Assembly (NCBI RefSeq): GCF_014256275.1 | Contig: NZ_JACCFE010000002.1 | Location: forward strand, 1,054,001-1,118,000 | Origin: Rhodococcus sp. 4CII | GTDB lineage: Bacteria > Actinomycetota > Actinomycetes > Mycobacteriales > Mycobacteriaceae | DNA: 64,000 nucleotides | Reading direction: 5' to 3' | Part shown: piece by piece, positions 52,992 to 62,900 of the stretch | Position numbering within the stretch: the stretch's first letter is position 1 | Layout: the number at the start of each line of letters is the position of its first letter | Notes under the pieces: generated by a model | Databases searched by the model: none | Seen by the model: the letters and a program-made list of their open reading frames with translations, nothing else | Told to the model about the DNA's origin: nothing | Made by a program: the position numbers and the translations under genes

Positions 52992-55063
52992 TGAGTACCC
53001 GGACGCTGCTGGTCGACAATTACGACTCCTTCACCTACAACCTGTTCACGTTGCTGGCCGAGGTGAACGGTGAGCCGCCCACGGTCGTGCACAACGACGT
53101 GGAGTGGGACTCGATCCCCTGGTCCGACTTCGACAACATCGTCATCTCCCCCGGCCCCGGACGCCCGGAACGGCAACGCGACTTCGGCATCAGCGCGCGC
53201 ATCCTCGCGGAAACCGAACTTCCCGTGCTCGGTGTGTGCCTCGGCCATCAGGGGTTGTGTCAGCTGTTCGGCGGCAGCGTCGTTCTCGCACCCGAACCGA
53301 TGCACGGCCGCGTGTCGCTCGTCGAGCACAACGATTCGGAACTGTTCGCCGGCATCCCCTCGCCGTTCCCGACGGTCCGCTACCACTCGCTGATCGTCGA
53401 AGACCTCCCCGACGATCTCGAGGCCACCGCCTGGACCGCGGACGGTCTGCTGATGGGCGTCCGCCATCGCAGCCGCCCCCTGTGGGGGGTCCAGTTCCAC
53501 CCCGAATCCATCAGCACCGCCTTCGGGCACGAACTGCTCGCGAACTTCCGTGACCTCACGCAGACGCATTCCGGGTCACCCACCCACGGCTCCATGCTCA
53601 GAATCCCGATCCCCCACGCGCCGTATGTGGTTCAGCAGGTGCGAGTCGACCACGAGGTCGACCCCCGCACCACGTTCGAGGACCTCTTCGCCTCCGGGCC
53701 CAACGCGTTCTGGCTCGACGGGACCTCGGCATCGGAACCGAATTCGCGATTCACGATCATGGGCAACTGCTCCGGCCCCCGCGCCGAGTACATCACCTAC
53801 GACGTCAGCGAATCGATCGTCCGGATCACCCGCGAGGGGTTGCCGGTCGAGCAGGTGCACGCCCCGTTCTTCGACTATCTCGAGCGTCAACTGCAGGCCC
53901 GGTCGGTGCCCGGCCTCCCGGGTGTGCCGTTCGGCCTCGGCTACGTGGGGTACCTCGGCTACGAATTGAAAGCCGAGACGGGTGGTGCGGCGGCGCACAA
54001 GTCGCCCACTCCCGACGCCGCTCTGGTGTTCGCCGATCGTGCCGTCGTCATCGATCATTCGGGCGAACGCACCTACGCCCTGTGCCTGAGCGATCACCCG
54101 GACGATCCGGAACTGCGCCGCTGGCTCGACGAGATGGAGGCGGCGCTGCACCGGCTGGCCGAACCGGATCACCCGGCGACCGCGGTATCGCCGATCCGGA
54201 AGCCGGAGACGGCCGAACTCGCCCTGCGCCACGAGCACGACAAATACCTCGAACACATCGCGACGTCGCTGGGCGAGATCCGGACCGGTGAGTCCTACGA
54301 GGTGTGCCTGACCAATATGGCGACGGTCGACCAGTCGATCGATCCCCTGCACACGTTCGAACTGCTCCGTTCCATCAGCCCCACCCCGTACAGCGCGTAC
54401 CTCCAGTTCGCCGGTCTGTCCGTTCTCAGCGCCTCCCCCGAGCGGTTCCTCAGGATCGGCGCCGACCGGGTGGTGGAGTCCAAGCCCATCAAGGGGACGC
54501 GTCCGCGCGGCGCCACACCGGCCAAGGACGCGGCGCTGCGGCAGGACTTGCTCGACAGCGAGAAGGATCGCGCCGAGAACCTGATGATCGTCGATCTGAC
54601 CCGGAACGATCTGGCCCGGGTCTGCGTTCCCGGTTCGGTGCACGTTCCCAAGCTCTTCGACATCGAGACGTACGCGGCCGTGCATCAGCTGGTGTCGACA
54701 GTGCGCGGAACCCTCAGCGCCGACGCGTCCGTCGTCGAGTGCGTGCGGGCCGCCTTCCCCGGCGGATCGATGACCGGCGCCCCGAAGATCCGGACGATGG
54801 AGATCATCGACCGGCTCGAGTCCGGCCCGCGGGGCGTGTATTCGGGGTCGATCGGTTACTTCTCCCTGACAGGGACGGCCGATCTGTCGATCGTCATCCG
54901 CACGATCGTCGCCACCGACACCGAGGTGACGTTCGGCATCGGTGGTGCGATCACGGCGCTGTCCGACCCGGAGGAAGAGTTCGACGAGGCGATGGTGAAG
55001 GCGGCCACCATGTTGCGCGCTCTGTCCGTGACGGCGGACAGGCCGAACGAGATAGGGCAGTGA
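52991..55063 (+). CDS. papA: Fused 4-amino-4-deoxychorismate synthase PapA (PabA-PabB type)
   Basis: A 690-aa bifunctional enzyme. Residues 1-195 are a class I glutamine amidotransferase with Cys83 (GVCLGHQG), His170 and Glu172 (FHPES). Residues about 215-690 are the chorismate-binding domain. The decisive motif is PIKGTRPRG with Lys501: aminodeoxychorismate synthases have this Lys, whereas anthranilate synthases have PIAGT. GGSMTGAPKIRTMEIID completes the site. It makes 4-amino-4-deoxychorismate from chorismate and glutamine. It could also serve folate synthesis, but the papB/papC context favours aminophenylalanine. Start ATG at 52991; a GTG at 52988 overlapping the papB stop is an alternative. 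Confidence 0.9.
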   Translation: MSTRTLLVDNYDSFTYNLFTLLAEVNGEPPTVVHNDVEWDSIPWSDFDNIVISPGPGRPERQRDFGISARILAETELPVLGVCLGHQGLCQLFGGSVVLAPEPMHGRVSLVEHNDSELFAGIPSPFPTVRYHSLIVEDLPDDLEATAWTADGLLMGVRHRSRPLWGVQFHPESISTAFGHELLANFRDLTQTHSGSPTHGSMLRIPIPHAPYVVQQVRVDHEVDPRTTFEDLFASGPNAFWLDGTSASEPNSRFTIMGNCSGPRAEYITYDVSESIVRITREGLPVEQVHAPFFDYLERQLQARSVPGLPGVPFGLGYVGYLGYELKAETGGAAAHKSPTPDAALVFADRAVVIDHSGERTYALCLSDHPDDPELRRWLDEMEAALHRLAEPDHPATAVSPIRKPETAELALRHEHDKYLEHIATSLGEIRTGESYEVCLTNMATVDQSIDPLHTFELLRSISPTPYSAYLQFAGLSVLSASPERFLRIGADRVVESKPIKGTRPRGATPAKDAALRQDLLDSEKDRAENLMIVDLTRNDLARVCVPGSVHVPKLFDIETYAAVHQLVSTVRGTLSADASVVECVRAAFPGGSMTGAPKIRTMEIIDRLESGPRGVYSGSIGYFSLTGTADLSIVIRTIVATDTEVTFGIGGAITALSDPEEEFDEAMVKAATMLRALSVTADRPNEIGQ

Positions 55064-55992
55064 ACGCCCCGGCCGCATCGGCCCGGACCGTCGCTCTGAT
55101 CGGCGGCTCCGGCGATGTCGGCCGGATGCTGGCGACTCGGCTGCGCGACGACGGAAACATGGTGCGCACCATCGACGTCCGGTTCACCGACCGATCCGAT
55201 CCGGATCAGGTGAAGGGCGACGTCACCGACCCGTCACCCGAGGTTCGGGCGGTGGTGAGTTCGTCGGATGCGGTGATCCTGGCGATCCCCGAAGGCGCCG
55301 CGCTGGACGCGATCCCGTTCGTCGTCGCAGAGTTGTCTACGCATGCCCTCCTGGTCGACACGCTGTCGGTGAAATCCCGATTCGCCGCCGCTCTGCGTGA
55401 CAGCGCGCTGCGCAACAGCGCGGTGGGCATCAACCCGATGTTCGCGCCATCCCTCGCGCCGGAGGGCCGGCCGATCGCGGCGGTGACCTACCGGGACGGC
55501 GGCGACGTCGACTGGTTCCTGTCGTCGCTGTCCGGTTGGGGGTCGTCGGTGGTCCGTCTGGACGCCGAGAACCACGACCGGCTCACCGCGGCCACTCAGG
55601 CGCTCACCCACGCCGGGATCCTCGCGTTCGGCCTCGCCCTGGCCGAACTCGGTGTCGACGGCGCCGCGCTCACCGCGGTCGGAACACCGCCCCATCTCGT
55701 GTCACTCGCCCTCCTCGCCCGTGTCGGCGGCGGCGTCCCCGAGGTGTACCGGGACATTCAGGCGGGCAATCCGTTCGCCGGCGAGGCCAGGCGCGCGCTC
55801 GCCGCGGCGCTCGCCACCCTGACGGAGACCGTCGAACAGGGTACGGAGGACGACTTCGCGTCGCTCATGACGCGGTCGACATCGACCCTCGGCGACCGGA
55901 GCGAACCCCTCGCCCGGCTCTGCGCCGACCTCTTCACCGATCTCGTTCACAGACAGCCGCGGGCGTGGGACAGGAACGGAGACGTGTCATGA
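55060..55992 (+). CDS. papC: Prephenate dehydrogenase family protein, probable 4-amino-4-deoxyprephenate dehydrogenase PapC
   Basis: A 310-aa NAD-dependent dehydrogenase. The Rossmann motif is VALIGGSGDVGRMLATRL (about residues 10-27). The prephenate dehydrogenase helical domain follows with GINPMFAPS and TAATQALTHAGILAFGLAL. In pristinamycin and chloramphenicol pathways the homologues (PapC, CmlC) oxidise and decarboxylate 4-amino-4-deoxyprephenate to 4-aminophenylpyruvate. The GTG overlaps the papA stop by 4 bp and its stop overlaps the N-oxygenase ATG. Confidence 0.87.
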   Translation: MNAPAASARTVALIGGSGDVGRMLATRLRDDGNMVRTIDVRFTDRSDPDQVKGDVTDPSPEVRAVVSSSDAVILAIPEGAALDAIPFVVAELSTHALLVDTLSVKSRFAAALRDSALRNSAVGINPMFAPSLAPEGRPIAAVTYRDGGDVDWFLSSLSGWGSSVVRLDAENHDRLTAATQALTHAGILAFGLALAELGVDGAALTAVGTPPHLVSLALLARVGGGVPEVYRDIQAGNPFAGEARRALAAALATLTETVEQGTEDDFASLMTRSTSTLGDRSEPLARLCADLFTDLVHRQPRAWDRNGDVS

Positions 55993-56948
55993 CTTTCCAG
56001 AAGACTCCCTCGCTCCCGGAGTACGATCCGGCGGATCCGGTCGAGAGCGCCGTCGTGTCCCGGCTCGCCCGGAACTGGGGACAACGGGCAACCGTCAAGA
56101 AACCGGAACCCGACCTCGACGCGCTGTTCGACGTCGGCAAGCAGGACTACCCGAACGCGCTGCTACCCTTCGCCGATCATGATCGGTTCCGTGCCATGCG
56201 CGAGGAGCAACGGAACCAACTTCGGGCGTGGGCGTGGATCGCGTTCAACAAGAACGTCATGGACATCGAGCAGTACGTGGTCAATCCCGGATTCGACCTC
56301 GTCGCGCACGACGCCCTGGACACCGGCTTGGGAGACACATTCGCCGTCGCCGTCCACCAGGCGATGGTGGACGAGCAGTACCACACCCTCATGCACTTGA
56401 ACGCCAGCGCGGTCACCCGCAGACAGCGCGGATGGGCGATGCCGAACAACGCCCTTCCCGACGTCCTGACGTTGCGCCGCCAACGCGCGGCGACGGCCGA
56501 GGCCGCCGACCCGAGAAAGCGGGCGATCACAACGTTTGCCTTCATGACGGTGGCCGAGATCTCGATCAGTTCCTATCTGGATCTGATCACCGAGGACGAC
56601 GTCATCCAGCCGGTCAACCGGGCGACGGTCCGGCTGCACAATCGGGACGAGTACTGCCACGCCTCGATCGCCGACGACATCGCCGCCGTCGTCTACGACA
56701 CCCTCGGTCCCGGCGACCGGCGCCACTTCCTGGACGGACTGGTCGACGCGATGACCGCATTCAGCAGCAACGACTACTCCACCTGGCACACGATCGTCGA
56801 GATCCTGGACCTCGACGGCGGCCGGGCGATGATCGACGACGCCGAACACGACACCAGCCGCTCCGCGCTGGTGCAGGACTTCGGCGGCATCCACAAGCTG
56901 TGCAAGCACCTCGGCGTCGCGGGCGAGATGTCCTTCGACTGGGCCTGA
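55989..56948 (+). CDS. AurF/CmlI-type diiron arylamine N-oxygenase
   Basis: A 319-aa non-haem diiron oxygenase. The ligands align one for one with AurF: Glu94 (MDIEQY), Glu129 and His132 (VDEQYH), Glu190 (AEISISSY), and His217, Glu221, His224 (HNRDEYCH). Spacing equals that of AurF E101/E136/H139/E196/H223/E227/H230 with a shift of 6-7. Family members oxidise aryl amines to hydroxylamine, nitroso or nitro groups. In a papBAC operon the substrate is probably 4-aminophenylpyruvate, 4-aminophenylalanine or its carrier-bound form. An aminotransferase is not in the window. ATG overlaps papC (ATGA). Confidence 0.9.
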   Translation: MTFQKTPSLPEYDPADPVESAVVSRLARNWGQRATVKKPEPDLDALFDVGKQDYPNALLPFADHDRFRAMREEQRNQLRAWAWIAFNKNVMDIEQYVVNPGFDLVAHDALDTGLGDTFAVAVHQAMVDEQYHTLMHLNASAVTRRQRGWAMPNNALPDVLTLRRQRAATAEAADPRKRAITTFAFMTVAEISISSYLDLITEDDVIQPVNRATVRLHNRDEYCHASIADDIAAVVYDTLGPGDRRHFLDGLVDAMTAFSSNDYSTWHTIVEILDLDGGRAMIDDAEHDTSRSALVQDFGGIHKLCKHLGVAGEMSFDWA

Positions 56949-56951
56949 GGT

Positions 56952-56988
56952 CCCGTGGTGGGTCGGCCGAGAACCTTCCCACCACGGG
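56952..56988. terminator. Bidirectional hairpin between the N-oxygenase and NRPS genes
   Basis: CCCGTGGTGGG (56952-56962) and CCCACCACGGG (56978-56988) form an 11-bp stem with a 15-nt loop. It fills the 49-bp gap between two convergent stops, so it probably terminates both transcripts. Confidence 0.6.
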
Positions 56989-56997
56989 CCACGTCGG

Positions 56998-59900
56998 TCA
57001 GCGTTCGGACCGCTCCTCTGCCTGAGCCACGAGCGCGGAGAGCGCCGCCACCCAGAACTGTCCGAACCGGTCGACCTCCGGCGTAGTCAGGATGCCGGGC
57101 GGGAACGACATGAAGGCCGACAGCTGCAGGCCCTCCTCGGTTTCCGAGATCACCGACTGGATGTCGAGCACCGCCTGCGCCGGCATCGCGCTCTTCTCGA
57201 ACCCACCCGAGATGGGCGACTCGAAATCGGGCAGCCAGTCCAGGCCGCGCACGGCCTCGGGAACCTCGGCCGCGCTGACGCGTCCGATGTAGTTGAACAC
57301 GATCTGCGGTTCCGGCCACTGCCTCATGACCGCCGACGTGTCGGGGTTGAGGTAGCGCAGCAGACCGTAGCCGATTCCCCGGTCCGGGATCGCGCCCAGC
57401 TGATCACGCACCGCACGCACCGCATCCGCCGCGCCCACGCCGCCGTTCATGGCATCCGCGATGTCCACTCCGCCGAGATCGAGACGGGCCGGGTACATCG
57501 TGGTGAACCAGCCGACCGTCCGCGACAGATCCGCACCCGGAACCGTGGACTCCTCACGGCCGTGTCCCTCGAGGGTCACCACCGTCGACGACGCCTCGAC
57601 TCCGCGGTCACGACGCCATGCGGCCACCGCCAGCGCGAGGGCGGTCGCGAGGACGTCGCCGATCTCACCGTCCAGCGCGCCCGGCGTGCCACCCAGCAAG
57701 GCCTCGGTGACCGCTGCGGGCACGTCCACGCGGGTCCGTTCCAGCGTGTCGACCAGGTCGGTGCGCAGGTCCAGCTCACGCGATCCGAGCAGCGGATCCG
57801 GACCGGTCAGCATGTGCTCCCACACGCCGAGTTCGGCCACCCGCTCCGGTGTCGCCGCCGCCTCCAGCAGACCGTCGGTCCAGCGCCGCAGCGACGTTCC
57901 GACCGGTTCCAGGGACGGTGACGCCCCAGCCGCGACCTGTGCGCCTGCGGTCGCGAAGTCCGGCACCAGGATCCGCCACGACACGGAGTCGATGACGAGG
58001 TGGTGCGGCACCACGAGCAACCGACCGCGTCGATCGGCCTCCGCCGGGTCGAACCAGACGAACTGCAGCATCGATCCCGCACGCGGATCGAGACGATCCA
58101 GCGCCGCGTCGAACGCCGCACTCGCGACCGCGTCGAACTCCGGGGTGCCGGGCTGGTCGCCGGCCGCGATCTCCACCCGCTGCACCGTCGCGTCGATGTC
58201 CACGCTGCCCACGGGTGCGATCTCGAGCGCGTCCTCCGACCCGTCCGTGACGAGAGCCGACCGCAGCACGTCGTGCCTGTCGACGACCGCGGTGATCGTC
58301 GCGATCACCTGCGCACGGTCGATTCCGGCTGGCAGCGTCAGCAGCAACGGCATGACGAACCGGTCGAAGTCTCCGCCGCGTTCGACCATCTTGCGGGCGA
58401 CCGGGGTGAGCGGCACCGTTCCGACGCCACCACCCTCGTACTCCTGCAGAACCGCCGCCGCGGAGGCACCCGAATCGGCCACCGCCGCCAGCTCGGCGAC
58501 GGTTCGCCGCTCGAAGACGTCGCGCGCCGTGAAGTGGATACCGGCCGAACGGGCCCGCGCCACCAGCTGGATCGACACGATGCTGTCGCCGCCGAGCTCG
58601 AAGAACGAGTCGTCGATGCCGACACCGTCGCGCCCGAGGAGCTCCGCGAACACGGTCGCCAGAGCCCGCTCGGTGTCGGTGCGCGGCGCCCGGAATTCGG
58701 CCGCCGACGCGAAGTCCGGCACCGGCAGAGCGCGCCGGTCGAGCTTGCCGCTCGTACCCAGCGGAAGTGCGCCGAGCACCATCACGGAATCCGGAAGCAT
58801 GTAGTCGGGCAACGATTCCGCGACGAACTCGGTGAGCGCCGCCGTGTCGAGCGCCGCATCCGGCCTCGGAACGACGTAGGCGACGAGCCGCGCCCCCACC
58901 TCGCTGTCGTGGACGATCACCGCGGCCTGGGCCACGTCGGCGTGCCGGACGAAGGCCTCCTCGACCTCGCCGAGCTCGATGCGCAGGCCGCGCACCTTCA
59001 CCTGGAAGTCGGTGCGGCCCACGAACTCGAGGCCGCCGTGCTCGTTCCACCGGACGAGGTCACCGGTGCGGTACATCCGCACCCCGGAACCACCGAACGG
59101 GTTGGCGACGAACCGGTCCGCGCTCAGCGCGGCACTGTTGACGTATCCGCGGGCCAGCTGCGCACCGTCGAGGTACAGCTCGCCGGGAACTCCGACCGGT
59201 GCCGGGTTCAGATGCGCGTCGAGCACGTAGGCCCGGGTGTTCCAGGCCGGCGCACCGATCGGCGCGATCGCCCCCGTTCCCGACCGCTCCACCACGTGGG
59301 CCGTCGAGTTGATGGTCACCTCGGTCGGACCGTACAGGTTCACCAGCTCCGCAGAACCGAGTCCGGCGACCCGCTCCGCAGCCGACTGCGGCAGGGGCTC
59401 ACCGCCCGCGAACACGAGCCGCAGCGAACCGCACCCGTCGGCGGTCGCGGCGTCGAGGAACATGGTGAGCACGGACGGGACGAACTGGATCACCGTCACC
59501 GATTCCGTGCCGACCGTCGCCGCCATGTACTCGGGATCCCGGTGACCGTCCGGCGTGGCGATCACGAGGGTGCCACCGACCACCAACGGCAGGAACAGCT
59601 CCCATACGGAGGCGTCGAACGTGAACGGGGTCTTCTGCAGCACCACGTCCTGCGCGCCGATGCCGTAGACGTCTCGCATCCAGGCCAGCTGGTTGGCCAG
59701 CGCCGAGTGCGGAATTGCCACGCCCTTCGGACGTCCCGTCGAACCCGACGTGTACAGCGCGTACGCCAGGTTGTCCGGGCGCAGGTCCCCGAGCCGCTCG
59801 GCGTCCTCGACCGGGCCGTCGCCGTACTCGGACAGGTCGAAGTCCTCGACCAGGTACACGGGCACGTCCACATCGAGGTTCGCGATGTCGTCTGCCGAAC

Positions 59901-62900
59901 TCAGCACGCACGTCGGTGCGGCGCTGTCCACGACGTACGACGTCCGGTCGGCCGGGTGTTCCGGGTCGATCGGGACGTACGCGCCGCCCGCCGCATGGAC
60001 GGCGTAGAGGCTGACCACCATGTCGAGCGAGCGCCGCATCGCGATGCCCACCACGGAGTCCGGACCGACGCCCAGTGCGATGAGGTGCCGTGCCAGACGG
60101 TTCACCCGCGCGTCGAACTCGGCGTAGGTGAGGCGCACGTGGTCCGCCACCACCGCGGTGGCGTGGGGTGAGCGTGCGACCTGTGCGCCCAACATCGACA
60201 CCACGGATTCGTCCGTCACCTCGTGCCCGGAATCGTTCCACCGGGACAGCACGAGGTTGCGTTCGTCCGCGGTGAGCAGATCCAGATCGCCCACCAGAGT
60301 GGAACTTCCGGCCGCGATGGTCTGCAGGATCCGCGTCAGCCGGGAACCGAACCGTTCGACGGTGTCGGCACCGAACACGTCCGGAAGGTACTTCAGGACC
60401 AGTTGCAGTTCGCTGTCCGACTGGGCCAGCAGGCTCAGCGGGTAGTGCGACGCGTCGCTGATCTGCACCCCGGCGACCCGGAGACCGTCGATGTCGCTGT
60501 CCTCGGTGAGTCCGGCCCGGTCCACGGGGTAGGACTCGAACACCGTCAACGTGTCGAACAGTCCGCCGATTCCGGCGACCTGCTGGATCTCGGGGAGACC
60601 GATGTGGTGGTGGTCGAACAGCGCCGACTGCTCCGCCTGCAACCGCTCGAGGAGGCCGAGGAGCGTCTCGCGGGGATCGATGCGCACCCGGATCGGGATG
60701 GTGTTGATGAACAGACCCACCATCGACTCGATCCCGGCGACCTCCGGCGGGCGACCCGACACGGTGGCACCGAAGACGACGTCACCGGACGCCGTCATCC
60801 GGGCCAGCAGCAGACCCCACGCCGCCTGGACGATCGTGTTCATCGTCAGGCCTCGGTCCCGGGCGATCCGCGCGAGGTTCTCGCTCACCACCTCGCCGAG
60901 ATGCACTGCGAATTCGGCGGGTTCGGGACGGTCCTCGCCGCTCGGCGCCGGCGCGAGAACGGTTGGGCCGTCCAGTCCCGCCAGTGCGTGTGCCCAGGCG
61001 CTGCGCGAGGCGTCGGTGTCGCGTTCGGACAGCCAGGCGAGGAAATCGCGGTAGCCACGCACGCGCGGCAGCACCGAAGCGTCGCCGCGGGTCGCGTACA
61101 GCACCAGCAGGTCCTTCATCAGCAGTGGCATCGACCATCCGTCGAGCAGGATGTGGTGGTTGCTGATGGAGAACCGGTAGCTGCTCTCCCCCGTGCGGAT
61201 CAGCAGGAACCGCATGAGGGGCGGGCGGCCCATGTCGAATCGCGCCGAACGGTGTTCGCTCAGAACGGAACTGATCCGCGCCTCGCGGTCGGCCTCGGAC
61301 AGCGCCGACAGGTCGAGCTCTTCCCACGGCAGTGCAACGTGATCGACGACCACCTGGACCGCGGTCCCCGAATCGTCGGGGACGAACGCGGTGCGCAGGT
61401 TCGCGTGGCGCGCGATCAGCGCCTCCGCCGCGCCGCGGAGGCGGCCGGTGTCGACGACACCCTGGAAGTCGAGCACGACCTGAGCCGTGTAGACGTCCAC
61501 CGCGTCCTCGGCGAGAACGGAATGGAAGAACATTCCGGACTGCAGCGGAGCGAGCGGCCACACGTCGGTGGCGCCCCGGTAGCGCCGCTCGAGCGCCTCG
61601 AGATCGTCCTGCGTCACGGTCACGAGGGGAACGTCGGACGGCGTGAGACCGCCGCTCTTCGGCCCGGACGCGTGTTCGGCCAGCGCGGTCGCCGCAGCGT
61701 GCCACAGCTCGGCGAATTCCCACACGTCCGCCTCGTCGAGAATGTCGGTGGCGAACGCGATCTTGGCCTCGATCTGGGGGCCGGACGCCGTCTCCGACGT
61801 CACCGCGTTGATGCTGAGCACCGCCGGCGCCACCATCTCGTCGTCCATGGCGCCGCCGAACTCACCCGAGTCGCTGTCGGGGATCCAGCCGAGGTCCCGG
61901 ATCTCGGCGGGAAGGTCCACCGAACCCGCCCGACCGAGGTAGTTGAACCCGATCTGCGGAGTCGGTAGCGACGCCAGGGCCGGAGCCGTCTCGTCGTTGA
62001 GGTAGCGCAGCAGCCCGTAGCCGATGCCCTTGTCGGGCACGGCCAGCAACTGTTCCTTGACCGCCTTCAGCGCGGCACCCGCCGAGGTGCCGCCGTCGAA
62101 CGCGTCGGCGAGATCGGCCCGTGAGACGTCCAGCCGCACCGGGTAGAGGCTCGTGAACCAGCCCACGGTGCGGGAGAGGTCGGCGCCGGGAACCGTCGAC
62201 TCCTCCCGGCCGTGGCCCTCGAGATTGATCAGCACCGAACGATCCGCGGTCCCGCCGCGGAGTTCACGCCATCGCGACACCGCGAGAGCGAGCGCCGCGA
62301 GGAGGCCGTCGTTGACCCCGCCGTTCACGGACTGCGGGATTGTGGTCAGCAGCGCCTGCGTCACCTGCGTCGAGAACGTCATGCTCAGGCGATCGGTCCG
62401 GGCGATCACGTCGCGTTCCGGATCGAACGCGCGCCGCCCGATCAGCGGATCCGTGCCGGCGATCATTTCACGCCAGAAGTCGAGTTCCGCCACGCGGTGC
62501 GGGGACTTCGCCTCCTCGACGAGACCGTGCGCCCAGGCCCGGACGGAGGAACCGACCGGCTCGAGCTGTGCCGGCTGCCCAGCCATGATCTGTGACCCCG
62601 CGGTCGCGAAGTCCGGCAGCAGCACTCGCCAGGACACTCCGTCGACGACGAGGTGGTGCGCGAGCACCAGCAGGCGGCCGCTCTGCCCCGGCAGCGACTC
62701 CGCGGGGGCGAACCACACGAACTGCGTCATCCGGCCCGATGCCGGATCCAGCCGGTCCGCGGCACGATCGAGGGCCGCGCGGGCAAGCCGCTCGAACTCG
62801 TCCGTGCCCGGCTTGTCGGTGAATTCGATCTGCTCGATGAGGTCGTCCGCATCGAGCGCCTTGCGGGCGGAGAGAGCCTGGAACGACCAGTCGTCCCCGT

